A DNA stretch of 64,000 bases from Chryseobacterium sp. JJR-5R (GCF_034047335.1 NZ_CP139137.1:744001-808000), one strand, 5' to 3'; shown: positions 9,007-18,410, counted from the stretch's first letter. Translations and numbers: made by a program. Notes: generated by a model not told the origin, from the letters alone.

Positions 9007-10365
9007 TTAAGAATTAACCGATGGTACCGGAATAGGATCTGCATAATTTGCCAGACCGTAGTTTTGTGTAAGACACAGTTCCGGGTTTTTAACATGCCAT
9101 TCGAATTCATCCCTGAAATGACGGATTGCCGCCGCCACCGGCCACGCTGCTGCATCACCTAGCGGGCAGATCGTATTCCCTTCTATTTTTCTCTGGATAT
9201 CCCAAAGCAGATCGATATCTTCCATTTTACCCTGTCCGTTTTCGATCTTTTTTAAAATTTTGTGCATCCATCCCGTACCCTCACGGCATGGCGTGCACTG
9301 TCCGCAACTTTCATGATGGTAAAATCTTGCTAAAGTCATGGTATGTTCTACAACACACTGGTCTTCGTCCAGTACAATGAATCCTCCTGAACCCATCATG
9401 GTTCCGGTAGCGAAGCCACCGTCTGCCAAAGATTCGTAGTTCATGTATCTTGGTTCTCCGTTTACGGTTTTAAGCAGTAAATTGGCAGGAACAATCGGTA
9501 CTGAGCTCCCTCCAGGGATGCATGCCTTCAGTTTTTTTCCGTCTTTGATTCCGCCGCAGTATTCATCAGAATAGATGAATTCTTCTACGGTAATGGTCAT
9601 GTCAATTTCATACACACCCGGTTTGTTGATGTTTCCGCAGGCCGAAATCAGTTTCGTTCCTGTGGATCTTCCTACGCCAATTTTAGCATATTCCGCTCCT
9701 GTAATATCAATGATCGGAACAATAGCTGCAATCGATTCAACATTGTTTACTACCGTCGGTCTTTCCCAAAGCCCTTTTACAGCCGGGAACGGCGGTTTCA
9801 GTCTCGGGTTTCCTCTTTTCCCTTCAAGGGATTCAAGCAATGCCGTTTCTTCACCGCAAATATAGGCACCTCCGCCTCTCTGAACATAAATTTCACAATC
9901 GAAACCGGTTCCTAAGATATTTTTACCCAGAAATCCTGCTGCTCTGGCTTCTTCAATGGCTTCTTCCAGAATATCAGGAATCCATGAATATTCACCACGG
10001 ATATAAATGTAAGATACATTTGAACCTAAGCAGTAAGATGAAATCAACATTCCTTCAATCAGCAGGTGAGGAAGGAATTCCATCAGGTAACGGTCTTTAA
10101 AAGTCCCCGGCTCAGATTCATCGGCATTCACCACAAGGTGTCTCGGAACGCCTTCCGGCTTTGCCAGAAAGCTCCATTTCATTCCCGTAGGAAATCCGGC
10201 TCCTCCACGTCCTCTGAGTCCTGAAGCTTTTACTTCTTCAAGGATTTCGTCGGGTGTCATTTTAAGGGCTTTCTCTGCTGCCCCATAGCCTCCCTGTTTA
10301 CGGTAGGTTTCCAGGTAGCGGATGCCTTCTACATGTGCATCTCTAAGTAAAAGTTTTTTACTCAT
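9007..10365 (-). CDS. nuoF: NADH-quinone oxidoreductase subunit F
   Basis: 452 residues. This is the NADH-oxidising flavoprotein subunit: the glycine-rich RGRGGAGFPTGMKW and GAYICGEETALLESLEG segments bind NADH and FMN, and ESCGQCTPCREGTG plus the later CPLGDA supply the four Cys of cluster N3. It works with NuoE and NuoG in the peripheral arm. Start ATG at 10365; nuoE lies about 100 bases upstream. Confidence 0.97.
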   Translation of the reverse strand: MSKKLLLRDAHVEGIRYLETYRKQGGYGAAEKALKMTPDEILEEVKASGLRGRGGAGFPTGMKWSFLAKPEGVPRHLVVNADESEPGTFKDRYLMEFLPHLLIEGMLISSYCLGSNVSYIYIRGEYSWIPDILEEAIEEARAAGFLGKNILGTGFDCEIYVQRGGGAYICGEETALLESLEGKRGNPRLKPPFPAVKGLWERPTVVNNVESIAAIVPIIDITGAEYAKIGVGRSTGTKLISACGNINKPGVYEIDMTITVEEFIYSDEYCGGIKDGKKLKACIPGGSSVPIVPANLLLKTVNGEPRYMNYESLADGGFATGTMMGSGGFIVLDEDQCVVEHTMTLARFYHHESCGQCTPCREGTGWMHKILKKIENGQGKMEDIDLLWDIQRKIEGNTICPLGDAAAWPVAAAIRHFRDEFEWHVKNPELCLTQNYGLANYADPIPVPSVNS

Positions 10366-10462
10366 TTTTATTTGCTTATTGCAATCAGCCTGTAGCTTTT
10401 TGCATTAATTAATATTAAAATTTAATTATTTAAAATCTAAAATGAAGAATTTAAAAACCGTA

Positions 10463-10972
10463 TTAATCCAAAGCAAGCTGCCCTTCCCTGCAAAGATCAA
10501 GGATTTCGTCTACTTTCTCTATGGTTAAATTTTCATGAAAGAATTTTCCCAGCTGCATCATTGGGGCATATCCGCATGCACCCAGGCATTCGGCAGGCTT
10601 TAAGGTAAACATACCGTCTGCTGTGGTTTCCCCGTCTTTGATGTTCAGCTTGGTCCTGATATGGTTGAGTATTTTTTCACTTCCGGAAACCATGCAAGGC
10701 CCCGTTCTGCAAACTTCCAGGACATATTTCCCTACCGGCTTCATATTGAACATGGTGTAGAACGTGGCTACCTCATATACTTCGATAGGTTTGATACTCA
10801 ATAATTCCGCAACATAATCCATTACCGGAACATCTAACCAGCCTCCGAATTCTTTTTGTGCCAGGTGAAGTACAGGAAGAAGGGCAGATTTCTGTCTTCC
10901 TTCGGGATATCTTGCGATAATTTTATGTACCTGTGCTAAACTTTCCGGTGTAAAAGCTATTGTTTCGCTCAT
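10463..10972 (-). CDS. nuoE: NADH-quinone oxidoreductase subunit E
   Basis: 169 residues, thioredoxin-fold [2Fe-2S] subunit. The ligands appear as VCRTGPCM and ECLGACGYAPM, the CxxxxC and CxxxC pattern of cluster N1a. Upstream towards nuoD is a 135-base gap containing a short TTTTAGA-type tandem repeat. Standard length and sequence. Confidence 0.96.
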   Translation of the reverse strand: MSETIAFTPESLAQVHKIIARYPEGRQKSALLPVLHLAQKEFGGWLDVPVMDYVAELLSIKPIEVYEVATFYTMFNMKPVGKYVLEVCRTGPCMVSGSEKILNHIRTKLNIKDGETTADGMFTLKPAECLGACGYAPMMQLGKFFHENLTIEKVDEILDLCREGQLALD

Positions 10973-10979
10973 ATTTAAA

Positions 10980-11010
10980 GATTTTAGATTTTAGATTTTA
11001 GATTTTAGAT
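10980..11010. repeat. Tandem TTTTAGA repeat in the nuoD-nuoE gap
   Basis: Four units of GATTTTA in a row. Related AGAT/GAGAT-rich stretches lie in the gaps at 912-950, 5820-5850 and 7030-7100, a habit of intergenic sequence in this operon. Confidence 0.8.
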
Positions 11011-11107
11011 GAAAATCCTGTTCTAACAATCCTATCAATTTTATAATGTTTATATATAATAATTTTAGATTAATTTAAAATTCATAATCTAAAATTTATA
11101 ATTTCAA

Positions 11108-12331
11108 TTATGCGTCCAGTTCTCCAGCAATAATATTCATGCTGCACATCGTAACGATGGCATCAGAAATCACAGAACCTGTAATCATTTCAGGATAAGC
11201 TTGGTAATAAATGAAACAAGGCCTTCTGAAGTGAAGCCTGTACGGGCTTCTTCCGCCGTCGCTCACCATGTAGAATCCTAATTCACCGTTTCCGCCTTCC
11301 ACGGCGTGGTAAACTTCACCTTTCGGTACATCGGTCTCTCCCATTACAATTTTAAAATGGTAAATCAGTGCTTCCATTTTCTGATACACATCCGCTTTTT
11401 CAGGAAGGTAGAAGTCAGGAACATCCGCATGGAACGGTCCTTCCGGAAGGTTCTCATAAGCCTGCTTGATGATTTTTATCGATTCCCAGATTTCCTGCTG
11501 GCGCACCATAAACCGGTCATACGTATCACCTGCAGTTCCTACAGGAATGATAAAGTCAAAATCCTGGTAAGAAGAATAAGGCTGTGCTACCCTTACATCA
11601 TAATCAACTCCTGCTGCACGTAAATTCGGACCGGTAAAACCATAGCTTAATGCTCTTTCTGCAGAAATTGCTCCTGCACCGATGGTCCTGTCCATGAAAA
11701 TCCTGTTTCTTTCCAGTAAAGTACAGAACTCTTTGAATCTTGCCGGGAAGGTTTTCAGGAAATCCTTGATCAGCTCATGGAATTTAGGGGTGAAGTCTCT
11801 TTCAAAACCGCCTATTCTTCCCATATTGGTCGTCATTCTCGCTCCGCAGATCTGTTCGTACATATCGTAAATACGTTCTCTTTCGATGAACATATAGGTA
11901 AGTCCGGTAATTGCTCCGGCATCCATTCCGGTGACCCCGTTGCAGATCAGGTGATCCCCGATCCTTGCCAGCTCCATTAAAATTACACGCATATAGTCTA
12001 CGCGCTTCGGAACTTCAACACCGATCAGTTTTTCTACGGTCATATGCCATCCCAGATTATTGATAGGCGCAGAACAGTAGTTCATACGGTCGGTAAGCGT
12101 CGTGATCTGAGCATAATTCCTTCTTTCGGAAATTTTCTCAAATGCCCTGTGGATATAACCTACCGTCTGTTCTGCATGAAGGATTCTTTCTCCGTCCATC
12201 GTTAAGACATTCTGGAAGATCCCGTGTGTGGCAGGGTGCGTAGGCCCCAAATTGAGGGTATATAACTGCCCGTCAATCTGTTCCTTGCTTTCGTACTGAT
12301 TAAGTATATTGGATAATGAGTTATCTTTCAT
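11108..12331 (-). CDS. nuoD: NADH-quinone oxidoreductase subunit D
   Basis: 407 residues, the 49-kDa-type subunit that lines the quinone site with NuoB. Signature segments are NLGPTHPATHGIF near the N-terminus and YRLHFRRPCFIYYQ near the C-terminus. It is not fused to NuoC, unlike in Escherichia coli. It is followed by nuoE and preceded by nuoC at 60 bases. Confidence 0.97.
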   Translation of the reverse strand: MKDNSLSNILNQYESKEQIDGQLYTLNLGPTHPATHGIFQNVLTMDGERILHAEQTVGYIHRAFEKISERRNYAQITTLTDRMNYCSAPINNLGWHMTVEKLIGVEVPKRVDYMRVILMELARIGDHLICNGVTGMDAGAITGLTYMFIERERIYDMYEQICGARMTTNMGRIGGFERDFTPKFHELIKDFLKTFPARFKEFCTLLERNRIFMDRTIGAGAISAERALSYGFTGPNLRAAGVDYDVRVAQPYSSYQDFDFIIPVGTAGDTYDRFMVRQQEIWESIKIIKQAYENLPEGPFHADVPDFYLPEKADVYQKMEALIYHFKIVMGETDVPKGEVYHAVEGGNGELGFYMVSDGGRSPYRLHFRRPCFIYYQAYPEMITGSVISDAIVTMCSMNIIAGELDA

Positions 12332-12390
12332 AATTTAAATGCTTTGGGCTCTAGGCTTTAAGCTTACTGCTTGCTGCTTATTGCATTATT

Positions 12391-12885
12391 TTATCTTCCG
12401 AACATGGCATCGTCCTTATCTGTTCTGGTACCGTCTTCAAGGCGGTATTCCTTCAGCATCGGGTGGTACCCCAGATCTTCCATATTTAAAATGGGGCGCA
12501 AATCAGGATGTCCTTTGAATTTAATTCCGAAAAAATCATAGGTTTCCCTTTCCATCCAGTTGGCTCCGGCGTACAATTCTACGAGAGAGTCAACTTCAAT
12601 ATTTTCCCTGGACATAAAGATTTTCAGACGCAGCCTGAAATTGGTCATCATGTTATGAAGGTGGTAGACTACCCCGATTTCTTTTTCAGGAAATTCAGGA
12701 TAGTGAATTCCGCATATATCGGTAAGGAAATTAATTTCCAGTGATGAATCTTTAAGGTAATGGATGATTTTTTTAATGCCATCCTTTTTTACTTCAACCG
12801 TAAGCATTCCATAGGGCTCAGAACTTGAGATGACAGAATCAGGAAATTCTCTTGTGATGGCTTCTAATACAAATTCGTTTGTCAT
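12391..12885 (-). CDS. nuoC: NADH-quinone oxidoreductase subunit C
   Basis: 164 residues, 30-kDa subunit. The family signature ERETYDFFGIKFKGHPDLR is intact, followed by the usual LEDGTRTDKDD-type tail. Separate from NuoD. It begins five bases after the stop of nuoB. Confidence 0.96.
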   Translation of the reverse strand: MTNEFVLEAITREFPDSVISSSEPYGMLTVEVKKDGIKKIIHYLKDSSLEINFLTDICGIHYPEFPEKEIGVVYHLHNMMTNFRLRLKIFMSRENIEVDSLVELYAGANWMERETYDFFGIKFKGHPDLRPILNMEDLGYHPMLKEYRLEDGTRTDKDDAMFGR

Positions 12886-12890
12886 TCCCG

Positions 12891-13451
12891 TTAGTTGCTT
12901 ATGTTGTAAGAATCTAATAATTTCTGGTATTCAGGCATATCCCTTCTTCTGATGCTTTCGCTTTCTGCCAGTGCCTGAACCTGCATTACACCTTCGATAA
13001 TCTGCTCCGGTCTCGGCGGGCATCCCGGAACATATACGTCAACCGGAATAATTTTATCAATACCCTGCAACACGGAATAGGTGTCAAAAATACCACCGCT
13101 GCATGCACATGCGCCAACGGCAACCACCCATTTCGGCTCAGCCATCTGGGTATAAACATCTTTCAGTACAGGTCCTAATTTTTTAGCAATTGTCCCGCAG
13201 ACCATCAGCATATCCGCCTGTCTCGGTGAGAAAGAGTTTCTTTCCATACCGAATCTGGAAGCGTCGTAGGTGGGATTCAGCGTCGCCATAAACTCGATAC
13301 CGCAACAAGAGGTTGCGAACGGCAAAGGCCAAAGCGAAAATTTTCTGGCCATCCCGATGACGCTGCTCAGTTTCGTTGCGAAAAAGCCTTCTCCTTCAAA
13401 TCCTTCGGGAGCAGGTGCATCTGTTCTTATTATTGGTTTGTTATCTGACAT
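12891..13451 (-). CDS. nuoB: NADH-quinone oxidoreductase subunit B
   Basis: 186 residues. Binds the terminal cluster N2: the tandem cysteines in FATSCCGIEF, GACACSGGIF and VPGCPPRPEQI are all present. It hands electrons to quinone in the pocket shared with NuoD and NuoH. About 100 bases separate it from nuoA. Confidence 0.97.
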   Translation of the reverse strand: MSDNKPIIRTDAPAPEGFEGEGFFATKLSSVIGMARKFSLWPLPFATSCCGIEFMATLNPTYDASRFGMERNSFSPRQADMLMVCGTIAKKLGPVLKDVYTQMAEPKWVVAVGACACSGGIFDTYSVLQGIDKIIPVDVYVPGCPPRPEQIIEGVMQVQALAESESIRRRDMPEYQKLLDSYNISN

Positions 13452-13552
13452 TTGATTGATTTAAGATTTAATTTTTAGATTAAAATTCAGTGTTAAAGTT
13501 AGCTGTAACACCCGCTTTTATATCTAAAATGATCATTTAAAATTTCTATCTC

Positions 13553-13924
13553 TTATTTATCCCAGTCTAAAGCACCGCGTTTCCAGACATAGAAAAATGC
13601 CATAAAGAAAATTGCGACAAACATCAGCACAGCCAGGAATCCTTCCATTCCGAATTCTCTGAAGTTTACGGCATACGGATAGAAGAATACGATTTCAATA
13701 TCGAACAGAACGAACAATACCGCTGTTAAAAAGTATTTAATGGAAAACGGCGTCCTCGCATTTCCTTCTACCGGGATTCCACATTCCCAGCTTTGGTTTT
13801 TCACGGAATTTCCCTCTTTCTGTTTCGGGCCTAAAAAATGCGCTCCAAGCAGAGAAATCGCCACGAATCCTATCGCGACACCTGCCTGTATAAGGATTGG
13901 AATATAACTTTCAGGTAAATTCAT
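13553..13924 (-). CDS. nuoA: NADH-quinone oxidoreductase subunit A
   Basis: 123 residues with three membrane helices; the loop YECGIPVEGNA-like stretch (here WECGIPVEGNARTPF) and FDIEIVFFYPYAV are diagnostic. First gene of the nuo operon. A TAnnTTTG promoter element lies 24 bases upstream of its ATG, so the whole run down to nuoN is probably one transcription unit. Confidence 0.96.
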   Translation of the reverse strand: MNLPESYIPILIQAGVAIGFVAISLLGAHFLGPKQKEGNSVKNQSWECGIPVEGNARTPFSIKYFLTAVLFVLFDIEIVFFYPYAVNFREFGMEGFLAVLMFVAIFFMAFFYVWKRGALDWDK

Positions 13925-13947
13925 TTTTGCATTATTATCTCAATTTG

Positions 13948-13955
13948 CAAATTTA
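13948..13955 (-). promoter_or_regulatory. Putative -7 element of the nuo operon
   Basis: On the minus strand these bases read TAAATTTG, matching the Bacteroidota -7 consensus TAnnTTTG, 24 bases before the nuoA ATG. No good TTG at -33 is seen, so the call rests on the -7 match and on position ahead of a long operon. Confidence 0.5.
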
Positions 13956-14045
13956 GGGAATAAAGAAGAAAGCATGAAATTAATAAGCCTAAAAGTGGAA
14001 TTAAAACGGGTAAAACAGACAATTTAGAATCAATAAAAATAACAC

Positions 14046-14222
14046 TTATTTCCTGGTTTTTCTAAGAAGGGAATACGCCATAAAAGAAACATAGGCGAAC
14101 AGGATGCTGGCATAGACAATATTAACGGCAGTATTGATCCTGTCATTATCAGATTGTAAAAAAAAGTTGAACATAACAAACCCGGCGATTAATATACCGA
14201 AAATAATAAGCTGTGGTTTCAT
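14046..14222 (-). CDS. Small two-helix membrane protein
   Basis: 58 codons, starting with the ATG at 14222 and ending in TAA at 14046. The product (MKPQLIIFGILIAGF to SFMAYSLLRKTRK) has two hydrophobic segments joined by a short polar loop, then a basic C-terminus, so an inner-membrane protein with the tail in the cytoplasm is likely. It follows the acetyltransferase-like gene by eight bases and probably shares its message. Function unknown. Confidence 0.6.
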   Translation of the reverse strand: MKPQLIIFGILIAGFVMFNFFLQSDNDRINTAVNIVYASILFAYVSFMAYSLLRKTRK

Positions 14223-14230
14223 AATGTTTT

Positions 14231-15373
14231 TTATAAGGGTTGATGATCTCCGAGGTTTAATGAATAGGTCCTCCTTCTCTTATGGTTTACAGGGTTGTAA
14301 TCCTGCCACAGTACCTGCACACTTTTATTTTCTTCCAGCTCGGGGTTGGTTTCGGCAAAATCAATTCCCATACTGGTAAACCGTACAAAGATTTCCTTAA
14401 AAATGATAGCGGTGACGCCGCGTCTCTGGTATTCGGGATGGATCCCGATCAAATAGAAATTGGCACGGTCGTTTTTACGGCTGGCCTGCAGGAAATGCCA
14501 CCATCCGAACGGAAACATTTTCCCTTTCGATTTCTGTAATGCTTTTGAATAGGAAGGCATGGTAATGGCGAAAGAGACGAGTTCCTGATTTTCGTCAACT
14601 ACACATATTACATAATTTTTATCGATAAAAGGGAAATATTTTTCTTTATACGTTTTAATCTGTTCGTCTGAAATCGGGGTATAGGTGGATAACGTCTTAT
14701 ACGTTTCATCCAACAGCTTAAACATCGGTTCCACATAAGGCAGGATCTCTTCTTTTGATTTGAACGGAAGAACTTTCAGCTTGTATTTCTGGGCAATCAG
14801 CCCGCTGAATTTTTCAACCCTTTCAGGTAAAATCTTAGGGAAATTCATCTCGAATTCTACCCATTCCTTTTCCTTTGTAAGGCCTAAGGCTTCCATGTGT
14901 TTCGGATAGTATTCATGGTTGTAAATCCCGATCATTGTGGCCAGCTTATCAAAGCCCATGGTGAGCATTCCCGCTTTATCAAGATTGGTAAAACCCATCG
15001 GTCCTTCAATTTTCCCGATGTTATGCTCCTTGGCATAATCAAGCGCTTTCTGAATTAACGCTGCCGAAACCTCTTTGTCGTCAATAAAATCTATCCAGCC
15101 GAAACGTACTTTTTTAATGCCTAATTCCTTCTCTTCCTTATGGTTGATCATTACTGCAATCCTTCCCACTACCTGAGCGTCTTTTTTAGCCAGGAACTGC
15201 TTGGATTCCGAGTAACTTAAGGCAGGATTTTCTTTGGGATCCCAGATCTTAAATTCATCTTTTATGAAAGAAGGCACATAATAAGGGTTGTTTTTGTATA
15301 AATCCATCGGGAATTTTACAAACTGTTTCAATTCTCCGGGTGTTTTTACTTCAGTAACTGATACTTTAGACAT
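14231..15373 (-). CDS. GNAT-like N-acetyltransferase family protein
   Basis: 380 residues. The C-terminal part contains FYLIGIHPEYQRRGVTAIIF, the acetyl-CoA pyrophosphate-binding motif of GNAT folds, in a protein about twice the size of a single GNAT domain; the N-terminal half (GPMGFTNLDKAGML, YNHEYYPKHMEALG) is probably a second, degenerate GNAT-like fold. Such 370-390-aa proteins are widespread in Bacteroidota; I know of no firm substrate. Divergent from the protease gene at 15478. Confidence 0.75.
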   Translation of the reverse strand: MSKVSVTEVKTPGELKQFVKFPMDLYKNNPYYVPSFIKDEFKIWDPKENPALSYSESKQFLAKKDAQVVGRIAVMINHKEEKELGIKKVRFGWIDFIDDKEVSAALIQKALDYAKEHNIGKIEGPMGFTNLDKAGMLTMGFDKLATMIGIYNHEYYPKHMEALGLTKEKEWVEFEMNFPKILPERVEKFSGLIAQKYKLKVLPFKSKEEILPYVEPMFKLLDETYKTLSTYTPISDEQIKTYKEKYFPFIDKNYVICVVDENQELVSFAITMPSYSKALQKSKGKMFPFGWWHFLQASRKNDRANFYLIGIHPEYQRRGVTAIIFKEIFVRFTSMGIDFAETNPELEENKSVQVLWQDYNPVNHKRRRTYSLNLGDHQPL

Positions 15374-15477
15374 AGTTTAAAGGATAATTCTAGCACAAAT
15401 ATAATTAATAAAATTGTAATCCTTTGGCATAATTTTTCCATAATATGGGGTGAAAATATATTATAAGTAAGGTAAAG

Positions 15478-16188
15478 ATGATAGGATATTATATAATTAT
15501 CGGCGTTTCGATGCTGGTCAGCTGGTGGGTGTCATCAAGGCTGAAGGCAAAGTTCGAATATTACTCCAAAGTCCAACTTCGTAACGGGCTTTCCGGCAAG
15601 GAAATAGCAGAAAAGATGCTGAGAGACAGCGGGATCAACGATGTACAGGTTATTTCTGTTCCCGGACAGTTGACAGACCATTATAATCCGGAAAACAAGA
15701 CAGTAAATTTATCAGAAGCGGTATACATGCAGCGAAATGCGGCTGCGGCTGCTGTGGCAGCCCATGAATGCGGACATGCCGTACAGCATAAAGTAGGGTA
15801 TTCCATGCTTCAGCTGCGTTCCAGATTGGTTCCTGTAGTGCAGGTCAGCTCAAACCTGATGCAGTTCGTGCTGATTGCGGGAATTATGATTATGGTGGCC
15901 ACGCAATCCGTTGACAATCCTGCCGGTAACCGGCTTGTACTGGGAATAGGAGTAATACTGTTTGCATTTACCACGCTTTTCGCATTCATTACGCTTCCGG
16001 TAGAATATGATGCGAGCAACAGAGCGATGAAATGGCTGAAGGACACCGGTACGGTAACATCAGAAGAGTATGTAGGCGTACAGGACAGTTTGAAATGGGC
16101 GGCAAGAACGTATGTGGTGGCTGCGCTCGGTTCACTTGCGCAACTGTTGTATTGGGCTTCTTTATTGATCGGAGGACGCAGGGACTAA
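15478..16188 (+). CDS. Zinc metallopeptidase, YugP family
   Basis: 236 residues. An N-terminal membrane helix (YYIIIGVSMLVSWWV) is followed by the zinc site HECGH (His96, Glu97, His100) in AAVAAHECGHAVQHKVGY, and then by two or three more hydrophobic segments. This matches the YugP/Zn_peptidase_2 family of membrane-anchored neutral metallopeptidases. The substrate is unknown. The gene stands alone; no gene follows for 110 bases. Confidence 0.88.
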   Translation: MIGYYIIIGVSMLVSWWVSSRLKAKFEYYSKVQLRNGLSGKEIAEKMLRDSGINDVQVISVPGQLTDHYNPENKTVNLSEAVYMQRNAAAAAVAAHECGHAVQHKVGYSMLQLRSRLVPVVQVSSNLMQFVLIAGIMIMVATQSVDNPAGNRLVLGIGVILFAFTTLFAFITLPVEYDASNRAMKWLKDTGTVTSEEYVGVQDSLKWAARTYVVAALGSLAQLLYWASLLIGGRRD

Positions 16189-16302
16189 TTTTTTAAGCTT
16201 AAATGAAATATAATGCATCTCAGAAAATTTTCCGGGATGTTTTTTGTGTACATTCCGGCTGGATTCTATACTTTTGGCAGACCCACATCCCATCATTCCT
16301 AA

Positions 16303-17337
16303 ATGTATAAAAAGAGAGTACTGTCAGAACAACAGCAGATGAACCGGCTGATTAAAACCATTGCGCTCTTATGGTGTATCACAAAAATATGGAGTTATAA
16401 AACCTGGGTCACAGACAGGCTGTATCCGGTAATTCCACCGGTGGATTTTCTGAAGTACGTGCCGGATTTTATGCATGTATTTTTGTTCGGGTTTTCTGTT
16501 GTTGCTTTACTGGCTCTGTTATTTGTTAAAGTAAGCCGGCTGCTCCTTATTCTCCTTTTTCTGTCTGAACTGTTAAGCTGTTCGCTGGATACCGTGCGGT
16601 GGCAGCCGTGGGAATATATGTACCTGTGCTTTCTTTTGATTGTTATCATTAATTTTCGCAAGCCTAAGCATATTATCATGCTCGGGCATTTATTTCTGGT
16701 CTCGGTTTATTTTTTCAGCGGCCTGCATAAGCTCAGCAGGGGATTTCTTTCTTCAATTTGGATGAATATGGTACTAACGGATTTTTTCGGTCTTTCCATG
16801 GAGGTTATCTTAAATACAAGCTCTATTTTATCGGATTGCTGATTCCTCTTGCAGAGATCCTTCTGGCCGTTCTGCTTTTTACCTCCAAATCGAAGCGGAA
16901 AATAAGTTATTTGCTGATTCTGATCCATATCGTCATACTGAGCAAAACCGGTTGAGCCTATACACAGGAAGATTCTTATGGCAAATAGTTATTGGATTCT
17001 GCTCTGGTTTGTTTTGCCTTTCCTGAGTTTTTCCGGAAACTGGTACCAGTATTTTTCATTTAACCTGTATTCCGGGAAAGGCGAGTATATGTATATTTAT
17101 TTTTCAGAAAAAGAAAAAGAACTCAGTCCCTATTTTGAACCGGGATCTGGCAATACATATAAGAATAAGCCGTATATAAACCTGCAAAACTGGGCAATGA
17201 AAGAGATCCGGTCTGCTTCAGTTCCTGAAACACAGGTGCACCGGGAAATTGCAACTTCTTTAAGACGGAAATATCGTAATCATATTGTGAGGATACTGCT
17301 GTATGATCCACAGACCGGAAAAACAACGGAGCTGTAA
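16303..17337 (+). pseudogene. Broken polytopic membrane protein gene
   Basis: Three consecutive open stretches in two frames look like one decayed gene. Frame 1 (16303 to about 16800) encodes several helices and YFFSGLHKLSRGFL. Frame 3 (about 16758-16955) continues with YFIGLLIPLAEILLAVLLF and stops at a TGA at 16953. Frame 1 resumes near 16978 with NSYWILLWFVLPFLSF and a soluble C-terminus ending at 17337. Reading through would give a protein of about 340 residues. At least two frameshifts plus a stop make sequencing error alone unlikely. Probably a former HTTM/DoxX-like membrane protein; family not certain. Confidence 0.65.
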
Positions 17338-17371
17338 TTTCAGAAGTTTAAGTTCAGAGAATGGTAAAAAA

Positions 17372-17968
17372 TTATACTTTATATTCCACAAACTGGAGAT
17401 TTGTAAGGGCTTCCAGGATCTGGTCTTTGTCTTTCGATTTTATTCTGGCTGATATAACGGCCCTTTCCTGAGAATCGAAACTGATGATTTTTCCATCGAA
17501 TTTTGAAAGCAAAGTAAAAATCGTATTCTGCTGGTTAAAGTTAAACCTGATTTCAATTTCTGTTTCCAGCTCTTTTATAATGATGCGGGCTTCTTCCAGG
17601 GTGATTTTAGCCGATTCCTTATAGGCTTTCACCAATCCCGAGACCCCAAGCTTTGTCCCGCCGTAATACCGCACCACGATAACCAGGACATTGGTAATGT
17701 CGTTTGCCAGGAGCTGGTTAAAAATAGGCAATCCTGCACTTCCGGACGGCTCGCCGTCATCATTGGCCCGGTAGTTTTCCCCGTTGGTCCCCATTCTGAA
17801 AGCATAACAGTGGTGCGTTGCTTTCGGATGTTCAGTTCTGATTTTTTCCAAAGCTCGCTTCAGTTCCGCTTCACCGGTAACCGGAAAAGCAAATCCGATG
17901 AACTTGCTTCCTTTTTCCTTTAATAAAGTGTTTTCTATAGGGGTTTCTATGGTTTTGTACTCAAACAT
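17372..17968 (-). CDS. YigZ/IMPACT family protein (UPF0029)
   Basis: 198 residues. The N-terminal UPF0029 domain carries the diagnostic YRANDDGEPSGSAGLPIF and VVRYYGGTKLGVSGLVKAY. The C-terminal DUF1949-like part has the ferredoxin-like EIEIRFNFNQQNTIF. Members are related to the translation regulator IMPACT/Gcn1-binding proteins; in bacteria the biochemical role is unclear. Start at the ATG at 17968. Confidence 0.93.
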   Translation of the reverse strand: MFEYKTIETPIENTLLKEKGSKFIGFAFPVTGEAELKRALEKIRTEHPKATHHCYAFRMGTNGENYRANDDGEPSGSAGLPIFNQLLANDITNVLVIVVRYYGGTKLGVSGLVKAYKESAKITLEEARIIIKELETEIEIRFNFNQQNTIFTLLSKFDGKIISFDSQERAVISARIKSKDKDQILEALTNLQFVEYKV

Positions 17969-18014
17969 TCTGCAAAGGTACTTTATAGAGGAAGTCCGGT
18001 CAAATAATTAAACT

Positions 18015-18045
18015 AAAAAAGAGAACTGCAAGGTTCTCTTTTTAT
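18015..18045 (-). terminator. Rho-independent terminator after the bacteriocin-like genes
   Basis: A 7-bp stem (AGAGAAC at 18020-18026 with GTTCTCT at 18033-18039) and a U tract in both directions. It lies just beyond the stop at 18051, so it most likely ends the minus-strand peptide message. Confidence 0.7.
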
Positions 18046-18050
18046 TTTTA

Positions 18051-18215
18051 TCAGCATGGGAAAGTTCCCTCAAGCCAGGGCGGCGGGCAGCTCATACTTG
18101 ATGGGGTAGCGCAGCATCTCTGTAAATTTGCAGGATAGTAGGAACAGCATTGCGGAGCTATTCCTCCTGCTATATTTTTCAATTCTTCTCTGTGGATTTT
18201 TTTCAGATTTTTCAT
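18051..18215 (-). CDS. Bacteriocin-like peptide with double-glycine leader
   Basis: 54 codons. The leader MKNLKKIHREELKNIAGG ends in a Gly-Gly typical of peptides exported and cleaved by C39-peptidase ABC transporters. The remaining 36 residues are rich in Cys and Pro (CCSYYP, RCCATPSS, SCPPPW). Chryseobacterium genomes contain many such 'bacteriocin-like' ORFs. Whether this is an antimicrobial is not known. It follows a sister gene at 18228 by 12 bases; no transporter or immunity gene is nearby. Confidence 0.7.
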   Translation of the reverse strand: MKNLKKIHREELKNIAGGIAPQCCSYYPANLQRCCATPSSMSCPPPWLEGTFPC

Positions 18216-18227
18216 AGTCAAATTTTT

Positions 18228-18410
18228 CTAAAGTTCAATTGATGGAGCTGCACAGGCCTGTCCAAGCGGAATACATACGCCATTACAGTTGTAGGTCGTA
18301 TGAGGGTTGCACGGGCAGACTCTTGTTCCGTCAAATAAATAATAACACTTTTCAACTGCTCCCTGAATGGATTTCAATTCTCTTTTTGATAATTTCTTAA
18401 AATTTTTCAT
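18228..18410 (-). CDS. Bacteriocin-like small Cys-rich peptide
   Basis: 60 codons, MKNFKKLSKRELKSIQGAVE leader followed by a Cys-rich core (KCYYLF, VCPCNPH, NCNGVC, QAC). The leader matches that of the next gene except that the cleavage site reads GA rather than GG. The pair is tandem and likely co-transcribed, ending at the terminator near 18030. Confidence 0.7.
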   Translation of the reverse strand: MKNFKKLSKRELKSIQGAVEKCYYLFDGTRVCPCNPHTTYNCNGVCIPLGQACAAPSIEL

